64,000 bases of DNA from Prevotella sp. (GCA_017617615.1 JAFZVV010000011.1:248001-312000); one strand, 5' to 3'; shown: positions 8,957-17,171, counted from the first letter of the stretch. The notes: generated from the letters alone by a model not told the origin. A program made the numbers and translations.

Positions 8957-10138
8957 TTATAATAATGCTGCGAAGAACTCGCTCGGCAGCCACACGTTCT
9001 CTGTCTCTTTCGCCCATGCGAACATCGGTGCAATCTCCTTCGGAGAGAAGCCCGCGATACCACACCCGATGGCCGTGACGAGGAAATCCTGGTCCTGATG
9101 GCATTCCACATACTCACGGAAATCATTGACGTAAGGCTGGATGTTCCGCAGTCCCCCTACGATGGTAGGAATCGCGTAACACTGTCCCTGTGGCCCCACG
9201 CCCTTTCCCAACTGCGCCCCAAAACTCCGCAACGCCAGGTATGCCGTTCCGCCGCAGTGCAGGCCACGCAGGTCACTGCCGAAGACAAATATCTCGTTGT
9301 CACGCAACGTCTTTACCACCGGTGGCGTCACCCGTTGTGGCATATAGTGCATGGACTTCTCCTCTCCAACCGACATCTTTTTGTTCTCGTCATCTCCCGT
9401 GAGCCATCTGCCGAGTTTTCCCAATATCGATAAGCCAGGCCGACTGCTCCGCTCTTTCTTTTCAAAATTATATATACTACTGCTTTCTTGCATTGGCTCG
9501 GGATGGGTCGACTCAATCAAGGTTTTTTCTGCATACGCTGTGGCAGGCTCGGTATAATACTTGATGAAATACGGGCGCACCACCTGGTCCATCATCGCGT
9601 GATACCGTTGACTGACAGCCGACGGTGTAATACCCATCAGCTCCGCCACCTCTTTCCCTTTCATTCCCATAATCAGAATCATGCGTAGTATACTCTGCGC
9701 ATTCCTGTCGTAGCCATAATACGCGTGGCATATCTCCTCTATCATCTCTTTTACCTCCGCCTGCGTGTCGTCTACGGGAGTATCGAACACTACCTGACCG
9801 TGTGCCACCCGTTCCTCCAGGCTCTCCACCAGATGACCTTGTGAATACGTCTTCAGGCGTTCGCGCACGAGGTAGTGGAACCCATTCATCGTCCAATGTG
9901 CGAGCGAAATGTTCGGTTTCCGTTTCTCCAGTTGTTGCCAGTTGTTGTTGCACAACCGCAGGTAGTATTCATGTGCGAGCGAGTAGAAGTCCATCCCCGT
10001 CTTGTATCGCAGTCCATATTTCTTGTCATCGATACAATAGGCGATATGACAAGTGTCGTAGAAGAACTCACTTGTCACCTTCTCGTCATACTGTCTCAGT
10101 CCCTGCAGTATTTCCGCATCAGTTAGATTCTCAATCAT
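8957..10138 (-). CDS. Sigma-70-like HTH protein fused to a macro-like (A1S_2505-type) domain
   Basis: 393 residues. Residues 1-95 resemble sigma region 2 (begins NLTDAEILQGLRQYDEK). Residues 130-190 hold a sigma-region-4-like helix-turn-helix (EVAELMGITPSAVSQRY). A low-complexity linker spans about 195-270. Residues 275-393 match the phage-associated macro-like family: IFVFGSDLRGLHCGGTAY, GVGPQGQCYAIPT and IGCGIAGFSPKEIAPMF. Family members usually show GSN..GRHGAGAA in the first loop; here it is GSD..GLHCGGTA. I infer a regulator whose promoter recognition responds to a nucleotide ligand such as ADP-ribose; this is unproven. Only a weak -7-like box (TACATTCG, minus strand, 10264-10271) is seen upstream. 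Divergent from the vWA gene. Confidence 0.72.
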   Translation of the reverse strand: MIENLTDAEILQGLRQYDEKVTSEFFYDTCHIAYCIDDKKYGLRYKTGMDFYSLAHEYYLRLCNNNWQQLEKRKPNISLAHWTMNGFHYLVRERLKTYSQGHLVESLEERVAHGQVVFDTPVDDTQAEVKEMIEEICHAYYGYDRNAQSILRMILIMGMKGKEVAELMGITPSAVSQRYHAMMDQVVRPYFIKYYTEPATAYAEKTLIESTHPEPMQESSSIYNFEKKERSSRPGLSILGKLGRWLTGDDENKKMSVGEEKSMHYMPQRVTPPVVKTLRDNEIFVFGSDLRGLHCGGTAYLALRSFGAQLGKGVGPQGQCYAIPTIVGGLRNIQPYVNDFREYVECHQDQDFLVTAIGCGIAGFSPKEIAPMFAWAKETENVWLPSEFFAALL

Positions 10139-10449
10139 AGGGTTTGAGGTTTGAGGTTTGAAATTTGAGGTTTATGCCTCGCTTGTCAGCCGGCGGGACC
10201 TCAGCATACTGAAAGTAAACTTTCGTCTGCCTTCGGCTTGCATGAGATTTGCAGTTTTTGCGGCGAATGTATATAAGATAGAAAGGCTACTTTTTCGAAA
10301 TATTTCTGCAAAAATACATTTTTTTTCTATTATCACTTAATATTTCTCCATTTATCGCCTTAATGAAAATAGAGACGGGAAAGGTTTGAACATACATAAG
10401 TCTATATCTGTCTGAAAAATTATCAATTAAAAAATTAACTTTAAAGAAA
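10139..10449. other. Divergent intergenic region between sigma/macro and vWA genes
   Basis: 311 bases. Contains a heptad-like GGTTTGA run (10140-10174), a GC-rich stretch resembling a degraded copy of the composite repeat seen at 17062 and 39354, a short hairpin GAAAGT-aa-ACTTTC (10211-10224), and AT-rich sequence before the vWA start. No full-strength promoter consensus is found; any promoters here are diverged or regulated. Confidence 0.55.
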
Positions 10450-11079
10450 ATGAAAAAAAGAGTATTCAATTTGATTATCGTCGATGAGAGCGGCAGCATG
10501 TGCTCCATCCAGAAACAAGCATTCTCGGGCATGAACGAGACATTGCAGACCATTAAGATTGTAGCCGGACAGAAGCCCGACATCGAACAGCACGTCACCC
10601 TCATCACCTTCGACTCCAACCACACGAAGTTCCACTACGACAATGCCGACGGACTGTCCGTAGTGCCACTCCAGGAACGTGACTACCAGCCAGGGGGCTG
10701 TACACCGTTGTACGACGCCATCGGAGGAGGCATTGCTAAAGTCAACGCCCTGACCCAACAAGGCGACTCCGTGCTCGTCACTATCATCACCGACGGCTAT
10801 GAAAACGCCTCGAGGGAGTACAACCTCAAGATGGTAAAGAACCTCATTGACAAGCTGAAGGAGCAGGACTGGACGTTCTCCTTCATCGGCACCGACGACC
10901 TCGACGTGGAAGGCATGGCTGCGGCGATGGGTATCAACGACACCCTCAGTTTCTCGCGCAATGAGGAACAGACCAAGGCCATGTTCCAGGAAGAGAGGGC
11001 GAGTCGATTGTGTTTCTACGAAAGTCTCGACAATCCCACCGCCCGACCAAAGAATTTCTTCAAGAAGAAGCACGTGTGA
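10450..11079 (+). CDS. Small von Willebrand factor A domain protein
   Basis: 209 residues, almost entirely a vWA fold. The MIDAS metal site is complete: DESGSM at 12-17, the threonine in GGCTPLYDAI, and the aspartate in IITDGYEN. No signal peptide or membrane segment, so cytoplasmic. vWA proteins of this size act as metal-dependent protein-binding adaptors; no MoxR ATPase, kinase or Ter gene is adjacent. It ends in a strong terminator and is divergent from the sigma/macro gene, its only plausible partner. The C-terminus is lysine rich (KKKH). Confidence 0.85.
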   Translation: MKKRVFNLIIVDESGSMCSIQKQAFSGMNETLQTIKIVAGQKPDIEQHVTLITFDSNHTKFHYDNADGLSVVPLQERDYQPGGCTPLYDAIGGGIAKVNALTQQGDSVLVTIITDGYENASREYNLKMVKNLIDKLKEQDWTFSFIGTDDLDVEGMAAAMGINDTLSFSRNEEQTKAMFQEERASRLCFYESLDNPTARPKNFFKKKHV

Positions 11080-11158
11080 TTGGATTATCCATGACTAACT
11101 GAAAAAGAAAGATAAAAATATCATCATTATAACTTACTATCTCAATAGGATTCAGCAA

Positions 11159-11188
11159 CAGGCGGTGGGATGCCACCGTCTGTTTTTT
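11159..11188 (+). terminator. Rho-independent terminator after the vWA gene
   Basis: Ten-pair stem CAGGCGGTGG / CCACCGTCTG (one G-T pair) with loop GATG, followed by six T. Confidence 0.9.
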
Positions 11189-11308
11189 CTATCATCCGAG
11201 ATGGATGATTTACTAATGCTTTTACGAAATTTTGTTAATTAATCGAAAAAATATTTATAGGCAGTTGGGGTGAAAAGCATTAATAAATAATATTTATAAT
11301 ATAAATCG

Positions 11309-11316
11309 TAATTTTG
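11309..11316 (+). promoter_or_regulatory. -7 box TAATTTTG for the C10 protease gene
   Basis: TAATTTTG fits TAnnTTTG. The start codon is 156 bases downstream, leaving an unusually long leader. A -33 TTTG is not evident. Confidence 0.55.
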
Positions 11317-11338
11317 CAAGACGGATTATTATTAAAGA

Positions 11339-11353
11339 GTCGCGAACCGCGAC
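11339..11353. promoter_or_regulatory. Short palindrome in the C10 protease leader
   Basis: GTCGCG-aac-CGCGAC: six-base perfect arms around three bases, GC-rich in an AT-rich setting. Possible operator or leader hairpin. Confidence 0.4.
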
Positions 11354-11471
11354 AATGTAAGACATATTGATTACAAGGAAAAAACCATTTTCCTCCCTCT
11401 TTACCACCCATGAGTTGAGACTGCGTTTGGGTCACTTTTATCACCATTAAACTGAATCATCATAAGCAAGT

Positions 11472-14400
11472 ATGTCACATAGATTAACAAGTTTGGTCGT
11501 TTGTCTTTTGTCTTTTGTCATAGCTTTCGCCCATCCCATCGACCGGCAAGATGCCATGGCCAAGGCCAAGGCGTTTGCCAGCGAACGGGGCATTGCCCTG
11601 AACATCAGCGAGAGCCATTCGCACCAAGCACCGTCGCTCAACGGCGACAATAGCCATCCGGGATACTACATCTTTAACTCCGAAGGCGGTCAAGGATTCG
11701 TGATCGTTTCGGGATACGACTGTGCCTATCCCATCCTGGGCTATTCCGACAAGGGGAACATCGACCCCAACCACATCCCCAACGCACTGCAGGCCTATCT
11801 CAACGACTGCGCTGCCAAAGGTGATTCCATCTACCAGCTTGAGCAATTCTCACCGCAAATCGAAGGACCCACCAACGGAGGCCGTAGGGTGATGTCGCAG
11901 GCACGCTACCCCATCAAGCCACTGCTCCCCAACAGCTGGTCGTATGATTCACCCTACAATGCACAGGCACCCGTCATCAATGACACGATAGCCAACCTGG
12001 GCTGCGTGGCAGTGGCCGTTGCCACTGTCATGGGCTACTACAAGCACCCCGCCCAATCGCCTGCCGTCGACGGCTATATCACCGAGACACGCAAAATCAA
12101 CGTGGACCCCCTCCCTGCCACGACGTTCGACTGGGCTCATATGCTCAACAACTATGGCTTACAAGAGAGCAATTCCACGGAGCGCAAAGCCATCTCCACG
12201 CTGATGAGGTATGTGAGCCAGGCACTCCGGGCCGACTACCTGCCCCACTCCACACCGGTAAGGCTGGGATACATCGCCTGGGCACTGAAGTTCTTCAACT
12301 ACCAGACCAACGAGGTGCAGAACCTGAGCAAACGCTCAATCAACGACAACGAGAACACCTTCTACGACGAACTGCTGCACAACCGGCCCATCATCATCGC
12401 CGGATGGGGCACACCTGTGGGCACCTCTGCCCATGTGTTCGTTTGCGACGGATACGACCAGGACGACTATTTCCATATCGACTGGGGATGGAACGGTGAC
12501 GGCAACGGATACTTCAGATTCTCCAACCTCAGTCCCTACAACAGCTACATGTCGTGGTCGTATGGCAAGGACCTCTTTGCCGTCTATGGCATCGTGCCGA
12601 ACACAGACGAGTACGAGAAGCCGAAATCATCATCGCTGCCCTATGACAACCTGCAGTTCAACAAACTGACCGTGTCGAACACCAACAAGACAATCACCGT
12701 ACAGCTCTACAATGCCACGGGATTCAACAACAAGTTCTACACCGGCATCGGACTGTATGACGAGAACCACCAACTGAGGAAGGTGGTGAGCTACGACATC
12801 ATCACACTCAACGCCGCCAAGACGCTCTCGAAGACATGGACCGTAGACGTGACCGATATCGATGACGGCGTTTACCGCATCTATCCCATCAGCAAGTTGT
12901 ATGACGGCGATGGATACTGGCACCTCGATAAGTGCAACAGCACGAACGCTTTCGCCATCGCTGAAGTGACAGACGGCGTGGCAACCCTGAATGCGGGCTC
13001 TGCCGTAGTGTATGAAAACATGAAAATCGACGACGAGAACAACCTCGTGGAAGGTGCTGCAAGGAAAGTGTCCTTGCATATCTCCAACAACATGATGCAG
13101 AAGCTCAACAAGAGGTATTATTTCTACGAAGACAAGGCCAGACTCGAGAGCGCCATCGCACGCATACCACTCTGCAGCGAGGGCGACCTCACCTTCGTCT
13201 ATTACCCCTCGAAGGGACAGCATACCATCTACATCGGCACCGACTCAACGAGGACGAAATCCAATACAATCGACTCGCTGAAGATAAACGTCGGTTCGCC
13301 TGTGAACTATAAACTCAAGGCCACGTGCACCATAGAGAACAAGTCGGGCAAGATACTCTACGGCAACTCGTTCCGCGCAAAAATCACGCTGACCAACGAA
13401 GGTTCCGTGCGCTACCACGACCTCGTACAGCCGATGCTGGCGAGATTCTCGTGGTACAATACCCAGAAACACCTGATAGACCTAGCACCTGGTGAGTCGA
13501 CGGAGTTGTACTATGAAGCCAACGACATCGACTACGGCAAAGAGGTGAGGTTCTACATGCTATACAAGAAGACTAGCGACGACAAACCGGAGATGTTCAC
13601 CAACAACGCACTGTCAGGTGCTGTCTCCGTGACACCAACTCCCGCCATATGCATGTGGAAGACCGACGGAAAACTCTATGCCATCAAGCAGTCGAACAAG
13701 AAACTCACCATCGACGAGGATGTGCTGGCACTCGACCTCACCGGACTCGACACCGTGCCCTCGAGTATCGTGCCCAACAGCAACCCCAACACGATCTATT
13801 ACACCACGAAGAGCTACACGGGGTTGAAGAACTACAACCAGGTGGTGAAGGGAGTGGCGAAGAACATCACGCTCACCGACGGCTATCCCTGTCTTATCGT
13901 GAAGGACTTCACCGCCCAAGAAATCAGCTACACTCGTACGTTCGAGAAAGGATTCACTGGAAAGAGGAGCGAGAACAACTGGTCAACCCTGTTGTTGCCG
14001 TTCAAGGTAGACCAGGTGTATAACACCGTCGACGAGAAATACATCGACTGGTACAGAGGCAACGAGGAGACCCAGCAGCATGAGGAGCCTATCGACACCA
14101 TCCCAAGCGATACGATTCCGACAGATACAATTCCAACGGATACGATTCCGACGGACACCATACCGACGGATACGATTCCGACGGATACCATACCGAGTGA
14201 CACGATTCAAAACGACACCATCCCCAACGATTCCATACCTACCGATACCATCCCCACCGACACCATCCCCAATGACACCATTCCTGGTGGTGGCGACAAT
14301 CCCGGTGGCGGTGACAACCCAGGAGGCGGTGACAACCCAGGAGGCGGTGACAACCCAGGAGGCGGCGACAACCCAGGAGGCGGTGATGACCCAGGAGGCG

Positions 14401-15275
14401 GCGACAACCCAGGAGGCGGTGACGACCCAGGAGGTGGCGACAACCCAGGAGGCGGTGACGACCCAGGAGGTGGCGATGACCCAGGAGGCGGTGACGACCC
14501 AGGAGGTGGAGAAGACCCAGGAGGTGGCGACAACCCAGGAGGCGGTGATGACCCAGGAGGTGGTGACGACACCGGTAATGGAGACGAAACCGGCAATGGA
14601 GACGAAACGCCCAACATGTTGCATATCCAGCGCGATGACACCGAAGAAGGAGATGGCTCGGAAGAGAAGAAAGACTTCTGGGTAAGGCACTTCTACGGAG
14701 AAGAGGGTTTCTATACCTATTTCATTAATGCAGATGAGATATTGCCTAACATCCCGTACATCATTACCGTACCCGACAACATCAACGGCGAGGACTACAC
14801 CCTGGTAGGCAAGCCATTGGTATTCAGCGCCACCAACACCACCGTGGTAAGCGGAAAGGTAGTGGCTGATGCCCATAACTACAACTTCGAAGGCTCGTAC
14901 TTCGAGAAAGACATCGAAGGAAGTTATGTGTATAAACTGGACGAGGAGAATAACGGCAACAACTTCGTCTACCAGGCAGACGGTGCCATCATTGAACCCT
15001 TCAGGGGTTACTTCACATCAGAGGCAGAGCCAGTAGAGCATAACGTGCTGTACATCGCATCGTACATCAACGTGCCGACGGTAACAGGCGTGAAAGACCT
15101 GCCCGTCACACCGAAGGCCGACGAAAGTGACAGTGCCACACGCAACAGCGTATACAAGGTATATGCCATCACTGGTGCGCTGGTAAAGACAGAGAAGGCC
15201 ACGAACTTGGCAGACGTACTCCGAACCCTCCCCAAAGGCATTTACATCATCAATGGGAAGAAGTATCTGAAGTGA
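11472..15275 (+). CDS. C10 family cysteine protease (streptopain type) with coding tandem repeats
   Basis: 1267 residues. Signal peptide (1-20), C10 propeptide-like region (about 22-140), then the protease: Cys178 in NLGCVAVAVATVMGYY and His321 in AHVFVCDGYD, followed by the conserved DWGWNGDGNGYF. Beta-rich regions follow. Residues 875-938 are 13 five-residue units of DTIPT type and 939-1034 are 16 six-residue units of GGGDNP type, a likely extended spacer. The last 45 residues (VYAITGALVKTE...LPKGIYIINGKKYLK) resemble a type IX secretion sorting domain. Family members are secreted proteases, some with host-directed roles; the target here is unknown. Monocistronic, with its own promoter box and terminator. 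Confidence 0.9.
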   Translation: MSHRLTSLVVCLLSFVIAFAHPIDRQDAMAKAKAFASERGIALNISESHSHQAPSLNGDNSHPGYYIFNSEGGQGFVIVSGYDCAYPILGYSDKGNIDPNHIPNALQAYLNDCAAKGDSIYQLEQFSPQIEGPTNGGRRVMSQARYPIKPLLPNSWSYDSPYNAQAPVINDTIANLGCVAVAVATVMGYYKHPAQSPAVDGYITETRKINVDPLPATTFDWAHMLNNYGLQESNSTERKAISTLMRYVSQALRADYLPHSTPVRLGYIAWALKFFNYQTNEVQNLSKRSINDNENTFYDELLHNRPIIIAGWGTPVGTSAHVFVCDGYDQDDYFHIDWGWNGDGNGYFRFSNLSPYNSYMSWSYGKDLFAVYGIVPNTDEYEKPKSSSLPYDNLQFNKLTVSNTNKTITVQLYNATGFNNKFYTGIGLYDENHQLRKVVSYDIITLNAAKTLSKTWTVDVTDIDDGVYRIYPISKLYDGDGYWHLDKCNSTNAFAIAEVTDGVATLNAGSAVVYENMKIDDENNLVEGAARKVSLHISNNMMQKLNKRYYFYEDKARLESAIARIPLCSEGDLTFVYYPSKGQHTIYIGTDSTRTKSNTIDSLKINVGSPVNYKLKATCTIENKSGKILYGNSFRAKITLTNEGSVRYHDLVQPMLARFSWYNTQKHLIDLAPGESTELYYEANDIDYGKEVRFYMLYKKTSDDKPEMFTNNALSGAVSVTPTPAICMWKTDGKLYAIKQSNKKLTIDEDVLALDLTGLDTVPSSIVPNSNPNTIYYTTKSYTGLKNYNQVVKGVAKNITLTDGYPCLIVKDFTAQEISYTRTFEKGFTGKRSENNWSTLLLPFKVDQVYNTVDEKYIDWYRGNEETQQHEEPIDTIPSDTIPTDTIPTDTIPTDTIPTDTIPTDTIPSDTIQNDTIPNDSIPTDTIPTDTIPNDTIPGGGDNPGGGDNPGGGDNPGGGDNPGGGDNPGGGDDPGGGDNPGGGDDPGGGDNPGGGDDPGGGDDPGGGDDPGGGEDPGGGDNPGGGDDPGGGDDTGNGDETGNGDETPNMLHIQRDDTEEGDGSEEKKDFWVRHFYGEEGFYTYFINADEILPNIPYIITVPDNINGEDYTLVGKPLVFSATNTTVVSGKVVADAHNYNFEGSYFEKDIEGSYVYKLDEENNGNNFVYQADGAIIEPFRGYFTSEAEPVEHNVLYIASYINVPTVTGVKDLPVTPKADESDSATRNSVYKVYAITGALVKTEKATNLADVLRTLPKGIYIINGKKYLK
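14094..14285 (+). repeat. 15-bp coding tandem repeat (DTIPx), 13 units
   Basis: Thirteen 15-base units encode DTIPT, DTIPS, DTIPN, DTIQN or DSIPT; the last unit is truncated. Third positions vary between units, so the array is old or under amino-acid selection. Confidence 0.95.
14286..14573 (+). repeat. 18-bp coding tandem repeat (GGGDNP/GGGDDP), 16 units
   Basis: Sixteen 18-base units encode GGGD followed by NP or DP (one GGGEDP; the last is GGGDDT). Several units are nearly identical in DNA, unlike the flanking DTIPx units, which suggests recent expansion by slippage or recombination. Confidence 0.95.
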
Positions 15276-15357
15276 TTTTCGAAGGGAAGTGAAAAGGAAT
15301 AGAAAGGACAGTAGTCCTACAACAACACTTTTCAACTCTACCTTTACATCAAACTAG

Positions 15358-15396
15358 CGGGCAGCCATCCAGCACCGGATGGCTGCCCGTTGTTTA
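15358..15396 (+). terminator. Terminator after the C10 protease gene
   Basis: Thirteen-pair perfect stem CGGGCAGCCATCC / GGATGGCTGCCCG with six-base loop, followed by TTGTTTAT. It lies between convergent genes; the minus-side T run is weak. Confidence 0.88.
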
Positions 15397-15507
15397 TCTA
15401 CGATGCTCAATGAATAAAGAACGCTGAGAAAGCTGAAAAACAAATGCTATAATTCAAGATAACTAAAAAAAGCAGAGAAGTATAATTCTATAATTCTCAA
15501 ATTCGGA

Positions 15508-15537
15508 ATAACTAAATAAGAAAGCTTCTCGGCTTTC
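15508..15537 (-). terminator. Weak terminator for the AlbA-domain gene
   Basis: On the minus strand, GAAAGC-cgagaa-GCTTTC overlaps the stop codon and is followed by TTATTTAG. Short stem and poor T run make this tentative. Confidence 0.4.
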
Positions 15538-16183
15538 AATGGATTTTAAACAGGAACATGCCTTTCTGCAATTGGCACGTGGCCAGGCCGTACCTCACCA
15601 ACCGCGCTATGACCAACACCACCCGGTGGTATGGTTCACCCGACAGCCTGACAATCTGACGGAGAGGCAAGCCTCGCTCATCCTCCATCGCCGCCATCAC
15701 CTTCCGTTCCGTCTCGCCGATGTTCACCAGATGACCGTGTTCCGATGACTCCTCTTGCCACATCCGCAGATGCACCGGCGATGCCACAATGTTCTCGTCA
15801 TCGACACGGATATACGCCCGCCACTTACCATCGTCGCCCAGCGCGCGCACCGGACGTTGCGGGGCACGGGGCACGTTGGCAACGACTATCGTCTTGCCCT
15901 CCGAGACATACGTATCGAAATGGATGACCACCGCAGGCTTGCAATAGTCCTGCGCCGCCGACGTCATCATGAACACCTCCTCCCCGGACCTGACGCCCGA
16001 CAGGTGCCCATCGTCGGTGACGCCTATCAACAGACGTCCCCCGTCGGTGTTGGCAAATGCCGACACCGACTTCGCCAGTTTGCAAGCATCGGTAATCTTG
16101 TACTTGAAATCCTGCTGTTGGTGCTCACCTTCTGCCACCAACCTTGCCAGGATGGTCTTCGTGTTTAGAAGCTGTCGAGCCAC
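15536..16183 (-). CDS. AlbA_2 (Schlafen-type) domain transcriptional-regulator-like protein
   Basis: 215 residues. The N-terminal half matches the AlbA_2/divergent AAA-4 family: EHQQQDFKYKITDACKLAKS, then AFANTDGGRLLIGVTDDGH and the RAYIRVDDENI strand. The C-terminal 60 residues look like a winged-helix segment (KVMAAMEDERGLPLRQIVRLSG). Shorter than full AlbA_2 regulators (450 or more residues), so a compact form. Its start overlaps the end of the upstream esterase gene by 19 bases, implying one transcript. The role is unknown; DNA or RNA binding is the family expectation. Confidence 0.8.
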   Translation of the reverse strand: MARQLLNTKTILARLVAEGEHQQQDFKYKITDACKLAKSVSAFANTDGGRLLIGVTDDGHLSGVRSGEEVFMMTSAAQDYCKPAVVIHFDTYVSEGKTIVVANVPRAPQRPVRALGDDGKWRAYIRVDDENIVASPVHLRMWQEESSEHGHLVNIGETERKVMAAMEDERGLPLRQIVRLSGEPYHRVVLVIARLVRYGLATCQLQKGMFLFKIH

Positions 16184-16980
16184 GCCTTCAGTTCCATAAT
16201 CAGTTCAATGTGGTACTTGAACCCCAGTCGGCTCCCCCAGCCATGTCCACCATCGGGATAGACATGCAGCGATGCGGGGATGTCGTGACGGTACAGTTCC
16301 ATATAATACCCCACGCCATTGGAGGGCGGCACCACATTGTCGTCATCACTCAGCACGATGAAGGCACGTGGGGTGGTACGCGTAATCTGCTGGTCGCTGC
16401 TGTAGTTCTTCTCCTGCCGCTTGTGGTTACCCTTGCCGAGGAAGTTGTCGTGCGAGCCCTGGTGTGTATAGCCCAGCATCATCGAGATGACGGGATAGAA
16501 GAGAATCTGGAAGTTGGGTTTCGCATTGTTCTGCGACTGTGTGGCGACCACAGAAGCCAGGTGTCCGCCGGCAGAAGAGCCCATGATTCCTACGTCGTTC
16601 GTACGGAGATGCCATGTAGAGGCATTGCGGCGCACCATGCGGATGGTCTCCTCCGCATCTTCTATGGGCACCTCGGGTCTACCATTGGGCATGCGGTATT
16701 TCAGCACAAAGGCAGTGATGCCCATGTTCTGGAAAAACTTCGCCCATTCGTGACCCTCATGGTCGATGGCAAGACCCGTATACCCACCTCCCGGACAGAT
16801 TACGATCGACCTGCCCGTAACTTTCTTCTCAGCAGGAAGGTATATCCATACCTTTGCTGTGTCGGTGGGGTTGCCACGGTGGGGCGCGCCTTTCGGCCAC
16901 AAGTTCATCACTCTCACACTCTGTGCCGACAGGCCCGAGACCAACAGTATGGATACCAACAGCAGTAAAATCTTTTTCAT
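16165..16980 (-). CDS. Exported alpha/beta-hydrolase (acetyl-xylan/feruloyl-type esterase)
   Basis: 271 residues from the ATG at 16980, which begins a good signal peptide (MKKILLLLVSILLVSGLSAQ). An open frame continues 40 codons upstream but lacks signal-peptide character and runs through a repeat, so I reject it. Oxyanion motif CPGGGYTGLA, nucleophile elbow GSSAGGHLAS, acid in VLSDDDNVVPP, histidine in YPDGGHGWG. Similar Bacteroidetes enzymes deacylate plant polysaccharides; the substrate is not determinable. A sialate O-acetylesterase is divergent from it, so the area may serve glycan deacetylation. Confidence 0.86.
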   Translation of the reverse strand: MKKILLLLVSILLVSGLSAQSVRVMNLWPKGAPHRGNPTDTAKVWIYLPAEKKVTGRSIVICPGGGYTGLAIDHEGHEWAKFFQNMGITAFVLKYRMPNGRPEVPIEDAEETIRMVRRNASTWHLRTNDVGIMGSSAGGHLASVVATQSQNNAKPNFQILFYPVISMMLGYTHQGSHDNFLGKGNHKRQEKNYSSDQQITRTTPRAFIVLSDDDNVVPPSNGVGYYMELYRHDIPASLHVYPDGGHGWGSRLGFKYHIELIMELKAWLDSF

Positions 16981-17061
16981 ATCATTGTTTTTTGAAGGTA
17001 AGGGAAAGGAACTGAAGGGAAGTGGAAGGGAAGGATATCCTCTTGCTTCAATTGCCGAGGC

Positions 17062-17098
17062 GCCGTCGATGTTCATCATGCGAAGCATGATAAATCTC
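17062..17098. repeat. Composite intergenic repeat, copy 1 (hairpin plus heptads)
   Basis: Contains ATGTTCATCATGC-gaa-GCATGATAAA, with hairpin arms ATCATGC / GCATGAT, followed directly by TCTCAAA-type heptads. A near-identical block is at 39354-39390. Confidence 0.8.
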
Positions 17099-17125
17099 AA
17101 ATCTTAAACCTCAAATCTCAAACCT
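17092..17125. repeat. Heptad repeat (TCTCAAA type)
   Basis: Imperfect seven-base units, the complement of the GAGATTT type seen before sufS. Confidence 0.75.
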
Positions 17126-17140
17126 ATTTTATTTTTTTGC

Positions 17141-17171
17141 TTGCAAAGATAATGTTTTTTTTGTAATATTG
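17141..17171 (+). promoter_or_regulatory. Promoter for the sialate O-acetylesterase gene
   Basis: TTG at 17141-17143, 20 bases, then TAATATTG at 17164-17171 (one mismatch from TAnnTTTG). It lies 37 bases before the chosen ATG and just before an in-frame GTG (17176), which makes that upstream start unlikely. Confidence 0.55.

Larger units (their letters stand above)
11189..11471. other. Long upstream region of the C10 protease gene
   Basis: AT-rich 283 bases after the vWA terminator. Holds the -7 box at 11309 and, 23 bases beyond it, the palindrome GTCGCGAACCGCGAC (11339-11353) inside what would be a leader of roughly 155 nt. Confidence 0.6.

Noticed and set aside
14094..14573. Possible CRISPR array or non-coding minisatellite
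   Set aside because: Repeats are contiguous without spacers and stay in the protease reading frame; they encode DTIPx and GGGDxP units.
16981..17100. N-terminal extension of the esterase
   Set aside because: The extra 40 codons run through the composite repeat and precede a perfect signal peptide start at 16980.
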